Under the pieces are notes generated by a model that saw only the letters and a list, made by a program, of their open reading frames with translations, was not told the DNA's origin and made no database searches. From Microvirga lupini (GTDB lineage Bacteria > Pseudomonadota > Alphaproteobacteria > Rhizobiales > Beijerinckiaceae): 54,624 nt of DNA. Each line of letters begins with the position of its first letter. Position 1 is the stretch's first letter. The stretch spans positions 515,740 to 570,363 of the forward strand of contig KI912045.1 of the NCBI GenBank assembly GCA_000517005.1, read 5' to 3'. Below, one piece after another: positions 45,750-54,624 of this stretch. Position numbers and translations under genes: made by a program.

Positions 45750-45785
45750 AGGTCAAAATTAGAATTTCAAGCAGGATTGATCGTG

Positions 45786-45809
45786 CGAAGTCTCAACAAT
45801 GAGACTTCG
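45786..45809. terminator. Hairpin between convergent protease and cyclase genes
   Basis: Perfect 10-base arms CGAAGTCTCA (45786-45795) and TGAGACTTCG (45800-45809) enclose a 4-base loop, which overlaps the stop codon of the cyclase gene. It could end transcripts from both sides, although T-runs are absent. Confidence 0.5.
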
Positions 45810-47103
45810 TCTCGCCATTCGGCTCCTGCTCGAAATCCTCTTCCTTCATGCGCGAAGGATCGAGGGTGAACAGCTCCTGCGGCCGAGAGACGCCTCTTAG
45901 CGCATAACGGCCGACCGACACCAGACATTCCTGATCGTCCTTCGCGGCTGTTGAGAAAAAGGCGGACGATACGAGGACGTCGCGCTCGACGGAACGACAT
46001 AATGCGCCGATCCGGCTCACCTCGTTCACGGCCGGTCCCACGACCGTGAAATCGAGGCGATCCTGGCTGCCGATATTGCCATAAAAGACCTCGCCGATAT
46101 GCAGGCCGAGATAGGCAGAAGTGACCGGCAGGTTGCAAGATCGGCGCTCGTCGTTCAGCGCGCGGATCCGGGAATGCATCAGGCGCTCGGCCCTCAGAGC
46201 AGCCCGGCAGGCCTCGCTCGCCTCCTCCTCCTTGAAGATTGCAAGCGTTCCGTCCCCGATCAGCTTCAGGACGTCGCCGCCCGCTTCATAGATGGAAGAG
46301 ATGATCGCTTCCGCATAATCGTTCAGGAACGGGATGATCTGCTCAGGCTCGGCAGTTTCCGTGATGTGGGTGAAGCCGTGCAGATCGCTGAACCACAGGA
46401 CGGCCTGGATCCGGTCGGTCACGCCACGGGCGATGCGGCCATTGAGAACAAGCCGGCCCGCATCGCGACCGAGATAGGTCTCGACGAGCGTCTTGGCAAT
46501 GCGCGCGAGCGAGGCGCATTTCAATGCGAGCATCAGAGGCGATGCCAGCTCACGCAGGAGCGCGAGTTCCTCGTCGCTGAAACCGGAAGGCGCATCCGTC
46601 GTCCAGGATGAATAGAAGCAATCCATCTCGCCGATGGCGCCTTCGGCTGCAAAGCGATGGATCAGGACCAGGTAATCCGTCTGCCCCTCGGCACGGAGAT
46701 CCTTGAGAACGGAGAAGTCCTCGATATGACTGGGACCGATTCGGCGCCGCAGAAAATCCTCGCCGCTGAGGAGAAGGTGATAGTATGTGCTCCGGCGCCA
46801 GTTGTCGGCAGCCTGTCCCTCCACATTGGTGCGACCGTACTCGACAATCGGATCGAGACTTTCCTGGTCGTCACGACGCCAGCGGAAAACACGACCTTCA
46901 TGGATGGGATGCAACGTGTCGATAACGATATTCACCCGGGCAACAGGCAGCCCACCGCCGACGACGCGGTCGCAGAAACCGTGCAGAAGCTCCAGCTCCG
47001 ACAGGCCGGTCAATCCGGCCTCGGTGACCCATTTCGCGATGCTTGCTGCCCGGGCTGCGTCCATAGGGATCTCTTCAAGATGCCGACTCGTCTGGTCATC
47101 CAT
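45793..47103 (-). CDS. Class III adenylate/guanylate cyclase with N-terminal sensor region
   Basis: The 436-residue cytoplasmic protein has a C-terminal class III cyclase domain (about 230-410). Metal-binding Asp residues are in VLWFSDLHGFTHITE near 245 and in GGDVLKLIGDGTLAIF near 290, and the transition-state Asn/Arg are in VGPAVNEVSRIGAL near 368, so it looks catalytic. The Lys in VLKLIGDG agrees with adenylate specificity, but cAMP versus cGMP is not certain. Residues 1-225 form an all-soluble region, possibly GAF-like (GFSDEELALLRELASPLMLAL at its end). No membrane segments. Two starts are possible: ATG at 47101-47103, or ATG at 47062-47064, which has GAAGAG upstream. It converges on the HtrA gene and follows the RND gene by 62 bases. 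Confidence 0.9.
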   Translation of the reverse strand: MDDQTSRHLEEIPMDAARAASIAKWVTEAGLTGLSELELLHGFCDRVVGGGLPVARVNIVIDTLHPIHEGRVFRWRRDDQESLDPIVEYGRTNVEGQAADNWRRSTYYHLLLSGEDFLRRRIGPSHIEDFSVLKDLRAEGQTDYLVLIHRFAAEGAIGEMDCFYSSWTTDAPSGFSDEELALLRELASPLMLALKCASLARIAKTLVETYLGRDAGRLVLNGRIARGVTDRIQAVLWFSDLHGFTHITETAEPEQIIPFLNDYAEAIISSIYEAGGDVLKLIGDGTLAIFKEEEASEACRAALRAERLMHSRIRALNDERRSCNLPVTSAYLGLHIGEVFYGNIGSQDRLDFTVVGPAVNEVSRIGALCRSVERDVLVSSAFFSTAAKDDQECLVSVGRYALRGVSRPQELFTLDPSRMKEEDFEQEPNGETKSHC

Positions 47104-47165
47104 GACAGCTCATTGGGCCGTCCGTCAAAGTCGAACATCGGTCAATCAGTGTTTCCTGCTCTCCG

Positions 47166-50100
47166 TCATTCTGCAGGCAATGGGTGAACTCCCGTCGCCT
47201 CGGATCGTTTCAAGGCTTGGCGCCTGAATATCCGCAGGACCACAAGCCTCACCGCCACGTAGAAGGCCGGCGTCAGGAACAGTCCGAACACAGTCACCCC
47301 GAGCATGCCGGCGAACACGGCCGTGCCGAGGGCCTGTCTCATCTCGGCTCCGGGTCCGGTCGCAATGGCGAGCGGCAGTACGCCGAGGATGAAGGCGAAA
47401 GCCGTCATCAGGATGGGACGCAGGCGCAGGCGACAGGCCTCGACGACAGCTTCTACCGGCGTCTTGCCGTCAAATTCCGCCTGCCTCGCAAACTCGACGA
47501 TCAGAATAGCATTCTTTGCGGCCAAGCCGACGAGAACCACGAGGCCGATCTGGGTCAGGATGTTGTTGTCCTGCCCCCGCAGCAGCACGCCGATCAAAGC
47601 GGAGAGCACGCTCATCGGCACGATCAGGATAATGGCGATCGGCAGAGACCAGCTTTCATACTGAGCTGCGAGCACGAGAAACACGAACAGCACCGACAGG
47701 GCGAAGATGAACACCGCCGTATTGCCGGTCTGTCGCTCCTGAAACGCCAATTCCGTCCACTCGAAGCCCATGCCGGGCGAGAGGTTCTGCCGAACCAACT
47801 GCTCCATGGCATCGAGCGCGGCACCCGAAGAAACGCCTGGGCCGGCATCGCCCTGAAGGGCCACCGAGGTGAACATGTTGTAGCGCTGGACCAGATCGGG
47901 GCCTGAGACCTCACGCATCTCGACAAGCGTGCCCAAGGGTACGAGAGCGCCGGTGGACGAGCGGACGCGCAGCCGGTTGATGTCCTCCTGGTCGATGCGG
48001 AAGCGCTGGTCGGCCTGGGCACGCACCTGATAGACACGGCCGAAGGCATTGAAGTCGTTCACATAGGCCGTACCGAGGTTGATCCGAAGCGTCTCGAAGA
48101 TGTTCGGGATCGGCACGTTCAGGATACTCGCCTTCTGACGGTCGATCTCCAGATAGACCTGTGGCGAATTGGCCGAAAATGTCGTGAAGACGCCAGCCAG
48201 ATTCGGGTTCTGTCGCGCCTGCCCCATCAGCTGATAGGCGACCGCGAGGATGCCGCGCACATCGTCTCCGGTCCGATTCTGGATCTGGACCTTGAAGCCA
48301 CCCGAATTGCCGAGGCCGCGCACGGGTGGAGGTGGAATGGCGATGATGAACGCCTCCTCGATCTGCTGCATGCGCGCGAAAAGATCGCCGATGATCTTAG
48401 GCCCCGAATCGCCCGCCTCGATCCGCTCGTCGAAAGGCTTGAATGCGGCGAAAATCGCCGCCGCATTGGTGGCATTGGTGAAGGTGGCGCCCGAAAAGCC
48501 CGCGAAGGCCACCGCGTTCTGAACACCAGGCGTTTCCTGGATGATTTTCGAGGCCCTTTGCACCACCGCATCGGTGCGCGACAGCGAGGAACCGTCCGGC
48601 AGCTGGATGACAACAATGGCATAGCCCTGGTCCAGCGTCGGGATGAAGCCGCGTGGCACATAATTGGCGATCCACACAGTCCCGGCCAAGAGCCCGACAT
48701 AGATCGGCAGCACGATCAGCTTGTGCCGCGCCAGCGTACCGACCGCCCTGGCATAGCCGTTTGAGGTTGCGTCGAAACCGCGATTGAAGCCGTTCGCGAG
48801 CGTTCGTCCAAACCGGGAAATCGGATTTCGGGAACGCTCATGGCTATGCGGCTTCAGCAGGAATGCGGCGAGAGCCGGCGACAATGTCAGGGAGTTGAAG
48901 GCCGAGATGACCGTCGACACGGCGATGGTCAGGGCGAATTGCCGATAGAACTGGCCGGAAATGCCGGGGATGAAAGCCGTCGGCACGAAGACCGCAACAA
49001 GCACCAGCGCAATGGCCACGAGCGCAGTCCCAACCTCATCCATAGTCGTGTGGGCCGCATCCCGCGGCGACATGCCGAGCGCGATGTTGCGCTCCACATT
49101 CTCCACCACCACGATGGCATCGTCGACCACGATGCCGATGGCCAGAACCATGCCGAACAGGGTCAGCGTGTTGATCGAGAACCCAAGGGCCGCCATGAAG
49201 GCGAAGGTGCCGATCAGCGAGACAGGAATCGCCACGATGGGAATGATCGCTGTGCGCCAGCTCTGCAGGAACACGAAGACCACGATCACGACGAGCGCCG
49301 TGGCCTCGAACAAGGTCTTGTAGACTTCGTTCACGCTCTCGGCGATGAATTCCGTAGGATTATAGACGATCTCATAGGCGATGCCCGGTGGAAAGTTCGC
49401 TTTGAGCTCCTCCATGGTCCGGATGATCTGCTCCGACGCGGCGAGCGCATTGGTGCCGGGCCGTTGGAAAATTCCGAGTGCAACGGCAGGTTTCCCATTG
49501 AGATAGGAATTCGTCACATAATCCTGGGCGCCAAGCTCGATACGGGCCACATCCTGCAGCCGCACGAGGCGTCCCTGCGGCGTGGCCTGGACGATGATCT
49601 GCCGGAACTGGCGCGGATCCTCAAACCGGCCCTGCGTCGTCACCGTCAGCTGGAAGGCCGCATCCGTCGGCGTCGGCTCCTGTCCCAAGGCGCCGCCTGA
49701 GACCTGGACGTTCTGTTCCTGGATGGCACGCACCACGTCGCTCGATGTCATGCCGTAGGAGGCGAGCTTCTCGGGGTCGAGCCAGATGCGCAGGGAATAT
49801 TGCCGCTCGCCAAAGATGATGAGGTCGCCCACGCCATCGAGCCGCAGCAGGATGTCGCGCACGTAGTTACGGGCATAGTTCGAGACGTAGAGCTGGTCGT
49901 AGGATCCATCCGGAGAGAGCATGTGCACGACCATCATCAGGTCGGGCGAACTTTTGAGCGTCGTCACGCCCAGACGCCGCACCTCCTCCGGCAGTCGCGG
50001 CGTTGCAATCGCCACCCGGTTCTGAACGAGCACCTGCGCCTTGTCGAGATCGGTGCCGAGCTTGAACGTGATCGTCAGCGCCATGGCGCCGTCGCCAGTC

Positions 50101-50351
50101 GAGTACGAAGACATGTACAGCATGTCCTCGACCCCGTTGATCTGCTGCTCCAGAGGCGTGGCGACCGTGGCTGCGACCGTCTGCGCATCGGCTCCCGGAT
50201 AGCTCGCCCTCACCACCACGGTGGGAGGCGTTATCTCCGGATATTGCGCGACCGGCAAAGCCGTGTACGCAATCCCGCCGATGATCAGGAAGAGCGCCGA
50301 CAGGACCGTCGCGAAGATGGGGCGGTCGACGAAGAAGTGGGCAAAGCGCAT
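47166..50351 (-). CDS. RND-type multidrug efflux transporter (AcrB/MexF-like)
   Basis: The 1061-residue inner-membrane pump is of the HAE1 RND family. It starts with FFVDRPIFATVLSALFLIIGG, has the periplasmic porter and docking loops between helices 1-2 and 7-8, and 12 predicted helices. The proton-relay Asp pair is in AIGIVVDDAIVVVENVERN near residue 405, and the Lys in GLAAKNAILIVEFARQ near 945. Length is normal. It extrudes drugs or other amphiphiles with the adaptor encoded upstream and an outer-membrane channel that is not in the window. ATG at 50349-50351, with GAGGAGG upstream; it lies 23 bases after the repaired end of the adaptor frame. Confidence 0.96.
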   Translation of the reverse strand: MRFAHFFVDRPIFATVLSALFLIIGGIAYTALPVAQYPEITPPTVVVRASYPGADAQTVAATVATPLEQQINGVEDMLYMSSYSTGDGAMALTITFKLGTDLDKAQVLVQNRVAIATPRLPEEVRRLGVTTLKSSPDLMMVVHMLSPDGSYDQLYVSNYARNYVRDILLRLDGVGDLIIFGERQYSLRIWLDPEKLASYGMTSSDVVRAIQEQNVQVSGGALGQEPTPTDAAFQLTVTTQGRFEDPRQFRQIIVQATPQGRLVRLQDVARIELGAQDYVTNSYLNGKPAVALGIFQRPGTNALAASEQIIRTMEELKANFPPGIAYEIVYNPTEFIAESVNEVYKTLFEATALVVIVVFVFLQSWRTAIIPIVAIPVSLIGTFAFMAALGFSINTLTLFGMVLAIGIVVDDAIVVVENVERNIALGMSPRDAAHTTMDEVGTALVAIALVLVAVFVPTAFIPGISGQFYRQFALTIAVSTVISAFNSLTLSPALAAFLLKPHSHERSRNPISRFGRTLANGFNRGFDATSNGYARAVGTLARHKLIVLPIYVGLLAGTVWIANYVPRGFIPTLDQGYAIVVIQLPDGSSLSRTDAVVQRASKIIQETPGVQNAVAFAGFSGATFTNATNAAAIFAAFKPFDERIEAGDSGPKIIGDLFARMQQIEEAFIIAIPPPPVRGLGNSGGFKVQIQNRTGDDVRGILAVAYQLMGQARQNPNLAGVFTTFSANSPQVYLEIDRQKASILNVPIPNIFETLRINLGTAYVNDFNAFGRVYQVRAQADQRFRIDQEDINRLRVRSSTGALVPLGTLVEMREVSGPDLVQRYNMFTSVALQGDAGPGVSSGAALDAMEQLVRQNLSPGMGFEWTELAFQERQTGNTAVFIFALSVLFVFLVLAAQYESWSLPIAIILIVPMSVLSALIGVLLRGQDNNILTQIGLVVLVGLAAKNAILIVEFARQAEFDGKTPVEAVVEACRLRLRPILMTAFAFILGVLPLAIATGPGAEMRQALGTAVFAGMLGVTVFGLFLTPAFYVAVRLVVLRIFRRQALKRSEATGVHPLPAE

Positions 50352-50374
50352 GGGAGCGCCCTCCTCGCGTGAGA

Positions 50375-51525
50375 TCAGCTGCCGTTTCGTTCCCGCACCG
50401 GAGGGAGCGTCGTCATCTGCGGCGTGATCGGGGCTTCGGGCCGAACCCGAACAAGGCCGTTCACGACCACCGTTCGTTGCCGGTCAACCCATCGCGGATG
50501 ACCCTGTAGCCGTCGATCCGCGGACCGATGCGCACGGGCTTGAGATTGACGATGTTGTTCTCACCGACGACATAGACCACCCGTCGATCCTGATCGCTCC
50601 CGATGGCCTCGTCGGGCAGGAGGACGCCCTTGTAAGGGTCAGAGGCGCCCACCGTGACACGGCCGAACAGCCCGGGGGTCAGGAAGCGATCCTTGTTCTC
50701 GAACACCGCGCGCACGCGGATTGTGCCACTTGCAGCATCGAGCCGGTTGTCGACGAAATCGAGATGTCCTTTACGCTGCCCCAGGCGCTCATCCGTCAAT
50801 GTGAGCACGACCTCGTTGGTCTCTCCATTGGCCGAAGTATTCGTGCCCCCACGGGCTTGCCGCGAAAAAGCCAGGAAGGAGCGTTCGTCGACATCGAAAT
50901 AAAACTGGATCGGATCGAGCGACAGCACATTCGTCAGGATCGTCTCGTTGGCATTGACCAGATTGCCCTCGGAAACGAGCTTGCGCGAGATCCGCCCCGA
51001 CAGGGGTGATTTGATCTCAGTGAACTCGACATCAAGCTGAGCCTGCCGCAGCGCTGCTTGGGCGCGATCCAACTCGGCCTTGGCAGTCAGGAATGCCTGC
51101 CGCCGCTGATCGTAGAGCTGGTCGGTGATGTTGCCTGTTCGGCGCAACTGCTCGGCTCGTTCGAGATCGCTCTGAGCGAATTCCAAGCGGACCTGAGAGG
51201 ACGTAACAGCCGATTGCGCCTGCTCAAGCGCATTGCGATAGGGCCGCGGGTCGATAGTGAAAAGAAGGTCGCCTGCCTTGACGAAGGTGCCATCCTGAAA
51301 GTGGACCTTGTCGAGATAGCCGGAGACCCGGGCGCGGATATCGACCTGATCGATGGCCTCGAAGCGCCCGATGAAGTCGTCCTGCTCAACGATATCCTTC
51401 ACGACAGGCTTTGCGACTGTCACCGGCGGTGGCGGCGCAGGGCCGCCCTGGGCCATCGCCAGGCTCGCCGCGGCAAACCACGAGAACAGAACGCCGGAAA
51501 CAAACACGGACCGAGGAAAGCGCAT
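50375..51525 (-). pseudogene. RND efflux periplasmic adaptor, frameshifted near its 3' end
   Basis: The gene encodes an AcrA/MexE-type membrane-fusion protein: signal peptide (RFPRSVFVSGVLFSWFAA, cut after AMA near 25), lipoyl/barrel-sandwich hybrid parts (QVDIRARVSGYLDKVHFQDG near 55 and IKSPLSGRISRKLVSEG near 175), an alpha-hairpin between, and a beta-barrel. The read frame stops at 50461 after GLTGNER-WS. In the next frame the sequence runs on smoothly as VVVNGLVRVRPEAPITPQM and TTLPPVRERNGS to a stop at 50375. One base missing near 50470 (a CC where CCC is expected on the plus strand) explains it. The truncated protein has about 354 residues; the repaired one 383, the usual length. Start ATG at 51523-51525 with AGGAGG upstream. 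Function may survive, as the lost tail is short. Confidence 0.8.
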
Positions 51526-51604
51526 GCGTAACCTCCTGATCGGCATCATCGACGCAGCACTATAGTTCCAAATTTCAGCTTATGGTCCCGTGCGCAGAGG
51601 CACG

Positions 51605-51637
51605 CGAAAGAGCTTTCGTACTTATTGCAATGCAATA
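51605..51637. promoter_or_regulatory. Two palindromes upstream of the RND adaptor gene
   Basis: CGAAAG-AG-CTTTCG lies at 51605-51618, and the 15-base palindrome TATTGCAATGCAATA at 51623-51637. Both are between the adaptor start (51525) and the patatin gene end (51808), in the place expected for the operator of an efflux operon. Such pumps are often controlled by TetR-family repressors, but no regulator gene is adjacent. Confidence 0.5.
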
Positions 51638-51783
51638 TTACGCTTTGCCGCATCTCTGGCAAGACACGAAACAATGATACATTATCAGCACAGAGCGTGG
51701 CAGCGGATAGGCCAAAAAGACGTTCATGCGTTTTGGTTGAAATAGCACCCACGACCTAATGATGGGACGTCACCCGCCGGTGG

Positions 51784-51807
51784 ACACCTAGCCGGTTGGC
51801 TAGGTGT
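51784..51807 (-). terminator. Hairpin directly after the patatin gene
   Basis: Perfect 10-base arms ACACCTAGCC (51784-51793) and GGCTAGGTGT (51798-51807) with a 4-base loop GGTT begin at the patatin stop codon. No T-run follows on the minus strand, but the position suggests a transcript end. Confidence 0.6.
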
Positions 51808-52872
51808 TCAGGTGTAGGCGTCACGCAGATCGAGGGTGCTCTTCTGACCGATGAACTGGTAGTTTTCCGTAAGCCACGTGCGGGCGGCATCTCTGCCGAG
51901 ATTCTTCAGCTCCTTGAAGAAACTCCATTGAGCACTGAGGCGGGACGCAGCGGTGAACTCATCAAGCTTCTCTCCGCCATGGATCCGGTGCATGAAGACC
52001 CGCTTGTAGTCCCTGGTCGAGAGCTTTCCTTCGTCGATCAGTCGCGTCACGAACTCGACCGATCTGAATTGCTGCAACAGATTGGCATTGAACGTGATCT
52101 CGGTCAGTCGGTTCTGGATTTCCTGCACAGTCCGCGGCGTCGAGCGACGTTCGATCGGATTGATCTGGACCAGCAGGATATCGTCCGTTTGTGCTTCGTA
52201 GAAAAGCGGAAAGAGCGCCGGATTGCCGGTATAGCCGCCGTCCCAATACGGCTCCCCGTCAATCTCGACAGCCTTGAAGAGCATCGGCAGGCAGGCCGAG
52301 GCCAGCACGTGGTCCACGGTGAGTTCAGGGCCGGTGAAGATCCGGATCTTCCCGGTCCAGACATTGGTCGCCGCAATGAACAGCTTTGCGTCCTTGCAGG
52401 CCCTCACCCGTTCGAAATTGATCAGACTGTTAAGGGCATCGCGTAGCGGATTGATGTCGAGAGGGTTCAGGTCATAGGGGCTGGCGACCCGCGACCATGC
52501 ATCGAACCAGAGATGCGAAGAGCCGTTCATGCTCCAATAGCTCAACAGACGATCGAACAGAGAACGCTGGAGCGGCGAGAGCACACCGTCGAGACTCACG
52601 CGTTTCCAGAACTTGCGCAATTGTTCGCGCGCGCCGTCACGTCCTCCTTCGAGCCAGCCTTCGAAGAGAACGACTGCATTCATCGATCCGGCGCTCGCGC
52701 CCGTGATCGCCTCGATGGTTAGCCGGCCGTCCTCGAGGAGGTAATCGAGCACACCCCAGGTAAAGGCGCCATGCGCTCCGCCACCCTGCAGCGCCAGCGA
52801 CACGGATTTCTCGGCATTGGGGCATTTCAGCCCACGCACAGGGCTCCTCCGGCTCTCGGTTCGACCAGTCAT
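51808..52872 (-). CDS. Patatin-like phospholipase family protein
   Basis: The 354-residue protein has the patatin fold of acyl hydrolases. The oxyanion loop is LQGGGAHGAFTWG at about 29-40, the nucleophile Ser60 lies in GASAG (58-62), and the catalytic Asp is Asp211 in YWDGGYTGNP, giving the Ser-Asp dyad. The N-terminus is polar with no signal peptide; the later part (230-354) is helical and charged. It resembles the group of patatin-like proteins common near PHB or lipid genes, but its substrate (phospholipid or another acyl ester) is unknown. ATG at 52870-52872 has GGAG upstream. It diverges from the MarC gene. Confidence 0.9.
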   Translation of the reverse strand: MTGRTESRRSPVRGLKCPNAEKSVSLALQGGGAHGAFTWGVLDYLLEDGRLTIEAITGASAGSMNAVVLFEGWLEGGRDGAREQLRKFWKRVSLDGVLSPLQRSLFDRLLSYWSMNGSSHLWFDAWSRVASPYDLNPLDINPLRDALNSLINFERVRACKDAKLFIAATNVWTGKIRIFTGPELTVDHVLASACLPMLFKAVEIDGEPYWDGGYTGNPALFPLFYEAQTDDILLVQINPIERRSTPRTVQEIQNRLTEITFNANLLQQFRSVEFVTRLIDEGKLSTRDYKRVFMHRIHGGEKLDEFTAASRLSAQWSFFKELKNLGRDAARTWLTENYQFIGQKSTLDLRDAYT

Positions 52873-53051
52873 TCCATGCTCCCGTTGTCGATCGGAAGAC
52901 TATCATGACGGAAGCCTGGAGACACGATCAGCAATGTTACGATGTAAACACAGCAAGGAACGCGATCATACTGCTCCAGTGATCGATCCGGACAAGCTTG
53001 GCTTTGCCTCGAGGGCGCGCTTTATTTGTGACGTAGAGGCGAGGGCCGCCG

Positions 53052-53669
53052 ATGAGCCAGTATTTCACCGACCTGATCACCTTATGGGTCGTGATCGACC
53101 CGATTGGAACGCTTCCGGTCTTTCTGGCCGTCACGGCCGGCATGAGCGCCGTCGCGGCCAGGCGGACCGCCCTGAGGGCAACCCTGGCCGCCTTCATCGT
53201 CCTCCTGTTTTTCGTGGTCGCAGGGCAGGCGCTGCTTCAGGCCATGGACATCGATCTCGATGCTTTCCAGATAGCTGGCAGCATCGTTCTGTTCCTGTTT
53301 GCGCTGACAATGATTTTCGGAGAGCCGAAAGTCGAGGCTGAGGAAAAGGACATCGTAACCTCGGATGTCGACCGGTCGATCTACCCGCTGGCCATTCCCT
53401 CAATCGCCAGCCCGGGCGCCATGCTGGCTGTCGTCTCGCTCACGGACAACAGCAAATTCAATGTCTATGAGCAGGCGGAGACCGTTGCCCAAATGGCTCT
53501 CATTTTGCTCGTCACATTGTCACTCATGCTGATGGCCTCCCGGATCATCAAGCTCATCGGCGATGCTGGCGCCAGCGTCATCAGCCGGGTCATGGGGCTG
53601 ATTCTTGCCAGCGTGGCCGTGAACGGCATCGTTCTCGGTATCAAACAGGCGTTTAACCTCGCTCCATAA
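53052..53669 (+). CDS. MarC family (UPF0056) inner-membrane protein
   Basis: The 205-residue protein matches the MarC/UPF0056 family: six predicted membrane helices, the first two at about residues 7-28 and 42-62. The motif VIDPIGTLPVFLAVTAGM near residue 13 is diagnostic, with IPSIASPGAMLAVVSLTD near 115 in the matching second half. Despite its name, MarC is not known to cause antibiotic resistance; the transported compound is unknown. ATG at 53052 with GAGG upstream. It has its own leader, and the AraC-type gene follows on the same strand 177 bases later. Confidence 0.9.
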   Translation: MSQYFTDLITLWVVIDPIGTLPVFLAVTAGMSAVAARRTALRATLAAFIVLLFFVVAGQALLQAMDIDLDAFQIAGSIVLFLFALTMIFGEPKVEAEEKDIVTSDVDRSIYPLAIPSIASPGAMLAVVSLTDNSKFNVYEQAETVAQMALILLVTLSLMLMASRIIKLIGDAGASVISRVMGLILASVAVNGIVLGIKQAFNLAP

Positions 53670-53846
53670 AGTATTTCTCGACAAAGTGGCTCCAAATCAC
53701 CGTCAAAAAATGTCCAAGCCGTTCTGCCTGAGGTCGAAATACGTTCCAATCATGTGGAAAATACGTATCCCTTTTTTGCCTCGGTCTGATAGCCTTTATC
53801 CCGTTCAAAGATTGCAACAATCCGAACCTGTGGTGCTCAATCGACC

Positions 53847-54624
53847 ATGTCAGGCCTGCCGTCCTTTTCGTTTGACGGATCTGCGGTCTCGTCTGCGGAG
53901 GAGGCATTATGGACATGGCGCAGCATAGCCTCTCCTCTGTTCGATGTGTCGTTTCCCGATCCGGGTGCTGTCGACGCCTTCCCGATCCAAGTCGATAGTT
54001 ACCATCTCGGGCCCCTCGTTCTGGGGAGCGTGACGGCAATCGCTCAGCAGTTTCGCCGCTCTCCACTCACCATCGCCCGCAGCGGGATCGATCACTATCT
54101 CGTCCAGCTTTACTCCCAGGGCGGTTATGCCGGAGAGGTTGAAGGTCGGCCCATACGGGTGAGGCCAGGCGATGTCAGCATCCTCGACCTGTCTCAGACA
54201 GTGCACACCCAGGCCGAGAACTTCCATAACCTGAACTTCATTGTGCCCCGGGCCGTGCTGGAACCTCTCCTGAAGCATCCTGACGGGCTGCACGGGATTG
54301 TGCTGTCGGGCCAGACGGGGCTCGGTCATGTCCTCGCCACCTACATGCAGACGATCCATAGAACGGCCGGCTCGTTGAGTGCGGAGGATGGGGCCGCTAT
54401 CTCCGATGCGACCGCCAGCCTGATCGCCGGATGCTTCGGACCGTCAGCCGATACACAGGAGACAGCGGCGGCGGCCAGGAGAGGTGCCCTGATCCTGACC
54501 ATCAAGCGCTATATCGATGCTAACCTCGCCGATCCGGGCCTGACGGTCGACCGCTTGACCCGCGAGTTCCACGTATCGCGGGCGACTCTTGTCCGCATGT
54601 TTGAGCCGCTCGGCGGGTTGACCA
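53847..54624 (+). CDS. AraC-family transcriptional regulator, cut by the window edge
   Basis: An open frame starts at ATG 53847 and runs to the last base without a stop, giving 259 residues of an AraC-type regulator. Residues 1 to about 175 are the AraC-binding-like domain (IDHYLVQLYSQGGYAGEVEG, VRPGDVSILDLSQTVHT). From about 210 the first helix-turn-helix is visible (IKRYIDANLADPGLTVDRLT, then FHVSRATLVRMFEPLGG). The rest of the DNA-binding domain lies beyond the edge. It probably regulates neighbours outside the window, or responds to an aromatic or stress signal; target unknown. The start is supported by homology to the domain opening; no strong ribosome site is seen. Confidence 0.88.
   Translation, partial: MSGLPSFSFDGSAVSSAEEALWTWRSIASPLFDVSFPDPGAVDAFPIQVDSYHLGPLVLGSVTAIAQQFRRSPLTIARSGIDHYLVQLYSQGGYAGEVEGRPIRVRPGDVSILDLSQTVHTQAENFHNLNFIVPRAVLEPLLKHPDGLHGIVLSGQTGLGHVLATYMQTIHRTAGSLSAEDGAAISDATASLIAGCFGPSADTQETAAAARRGALILTIKRYIDANLADPGLTVDRLTREFHVSRATLVRMFEPLGGLT

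Noticed and set aside
52935-52950. TGTTAC-GATG-TAAACA as an operator between the patatin and MarC genes
   Set aside because: Only the outer four bases of each arm are inverted repeats, which is common by chance.

Overview
The window looks like chromosomal DNA from a high-GC alphaproteobacterium of the order Hyphomicrobiales, perhaps near Microvirga or Methylobacterium. That placement is inference from gene content: a glycerol ABC operon of the rhizobial glpSTPQUV type, an HU protein with a lysine/alanine-rich tail, msrPQ, and many GTG or TTG starts. I see no rRNA, tRNA, insertion sequence, integrase or CRISPR array. About 46 protein genes fill nearly all of it, the last one running off the right edge.

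Layout. 1-5 kb, minus strand: AMP nucleosidase, the ABC-F factor EttA and an erythromycin-esterase-like protein. 5.1-13.6 kb, minus: an oligopeptide uptake locus (M29 aminopeptidase, fused double ATPase, binding protein, two permeases, M14 carboxypeptidase), so import and intracellular peptide breakdown are encoded together. 13.7-17.3 kb, minus: molybdate transporter modBC without an intact modA, then msrPQ, whose MsrP subunit needs the molybdenum cofactor. 17.3-22.1 kb, minus: a sugar ABC transporter without its own ATPase, ending in nanE and headed by a PP2C-type phosphatase. 22.2-24.4 kb, plus: an acidic small protein and a DEAD-box helicase. 24.5-25.6 kb, minus: three small genes resembling the yqjC-yqjD-yqjE stress operon. 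25.8-29.8 kb: a PHB-depolymerase-type esterase, a DUF1194 von Willebrand protein, a small unknown protein, a frameshifted extensin-like gene and the HU gene. 30.2-35 kb: KDG kinase and KDPG aldolase, an acyl-CoA synthetase, an enoyl-CoA hydratase, an AhpD-like protein and an FAD-linked oxidase. 36.9-43.0 kb, plus: the glycerol operon glpSTPQUV, closed by a terminator. 43.2-45.7 kb, plus: a three-gene unit of an HtrA-like pseudoprotease, a LuxR-type regulator and an active-looking HtrA protease. 45.8-51.5 kb, minus: a class III nucleotidyl cyclase and an RND efflux pump with its adaptor. 51.8-54.6 kb: a patatin-like lipase, a MarC-family membrane protein and an AraC-type regulator cut by the window end.

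Most notable points. (1) The HtrA pair: the first protein has lost both His and Ser of the triad, while its neighbour keeps the whole triad; neither has a signal peptide. (2) The glycerol transporter has two different ATPases with complementary defects, GlpS lacking the switch histidine and GlpT lacking the LSGGQ signature. (3) There are two single-base frameshifts, in the extensin-like gene (G6 tract) and at the 3' end of the RND adaptor gene; correcting either restores a family-like C-terminus. They may be real mutations or assembly errors. (4) Several sharp inverted repeats sit in upstream regions, notably ahead of the PHB-depolymerase gene and the RND adaptor gene.
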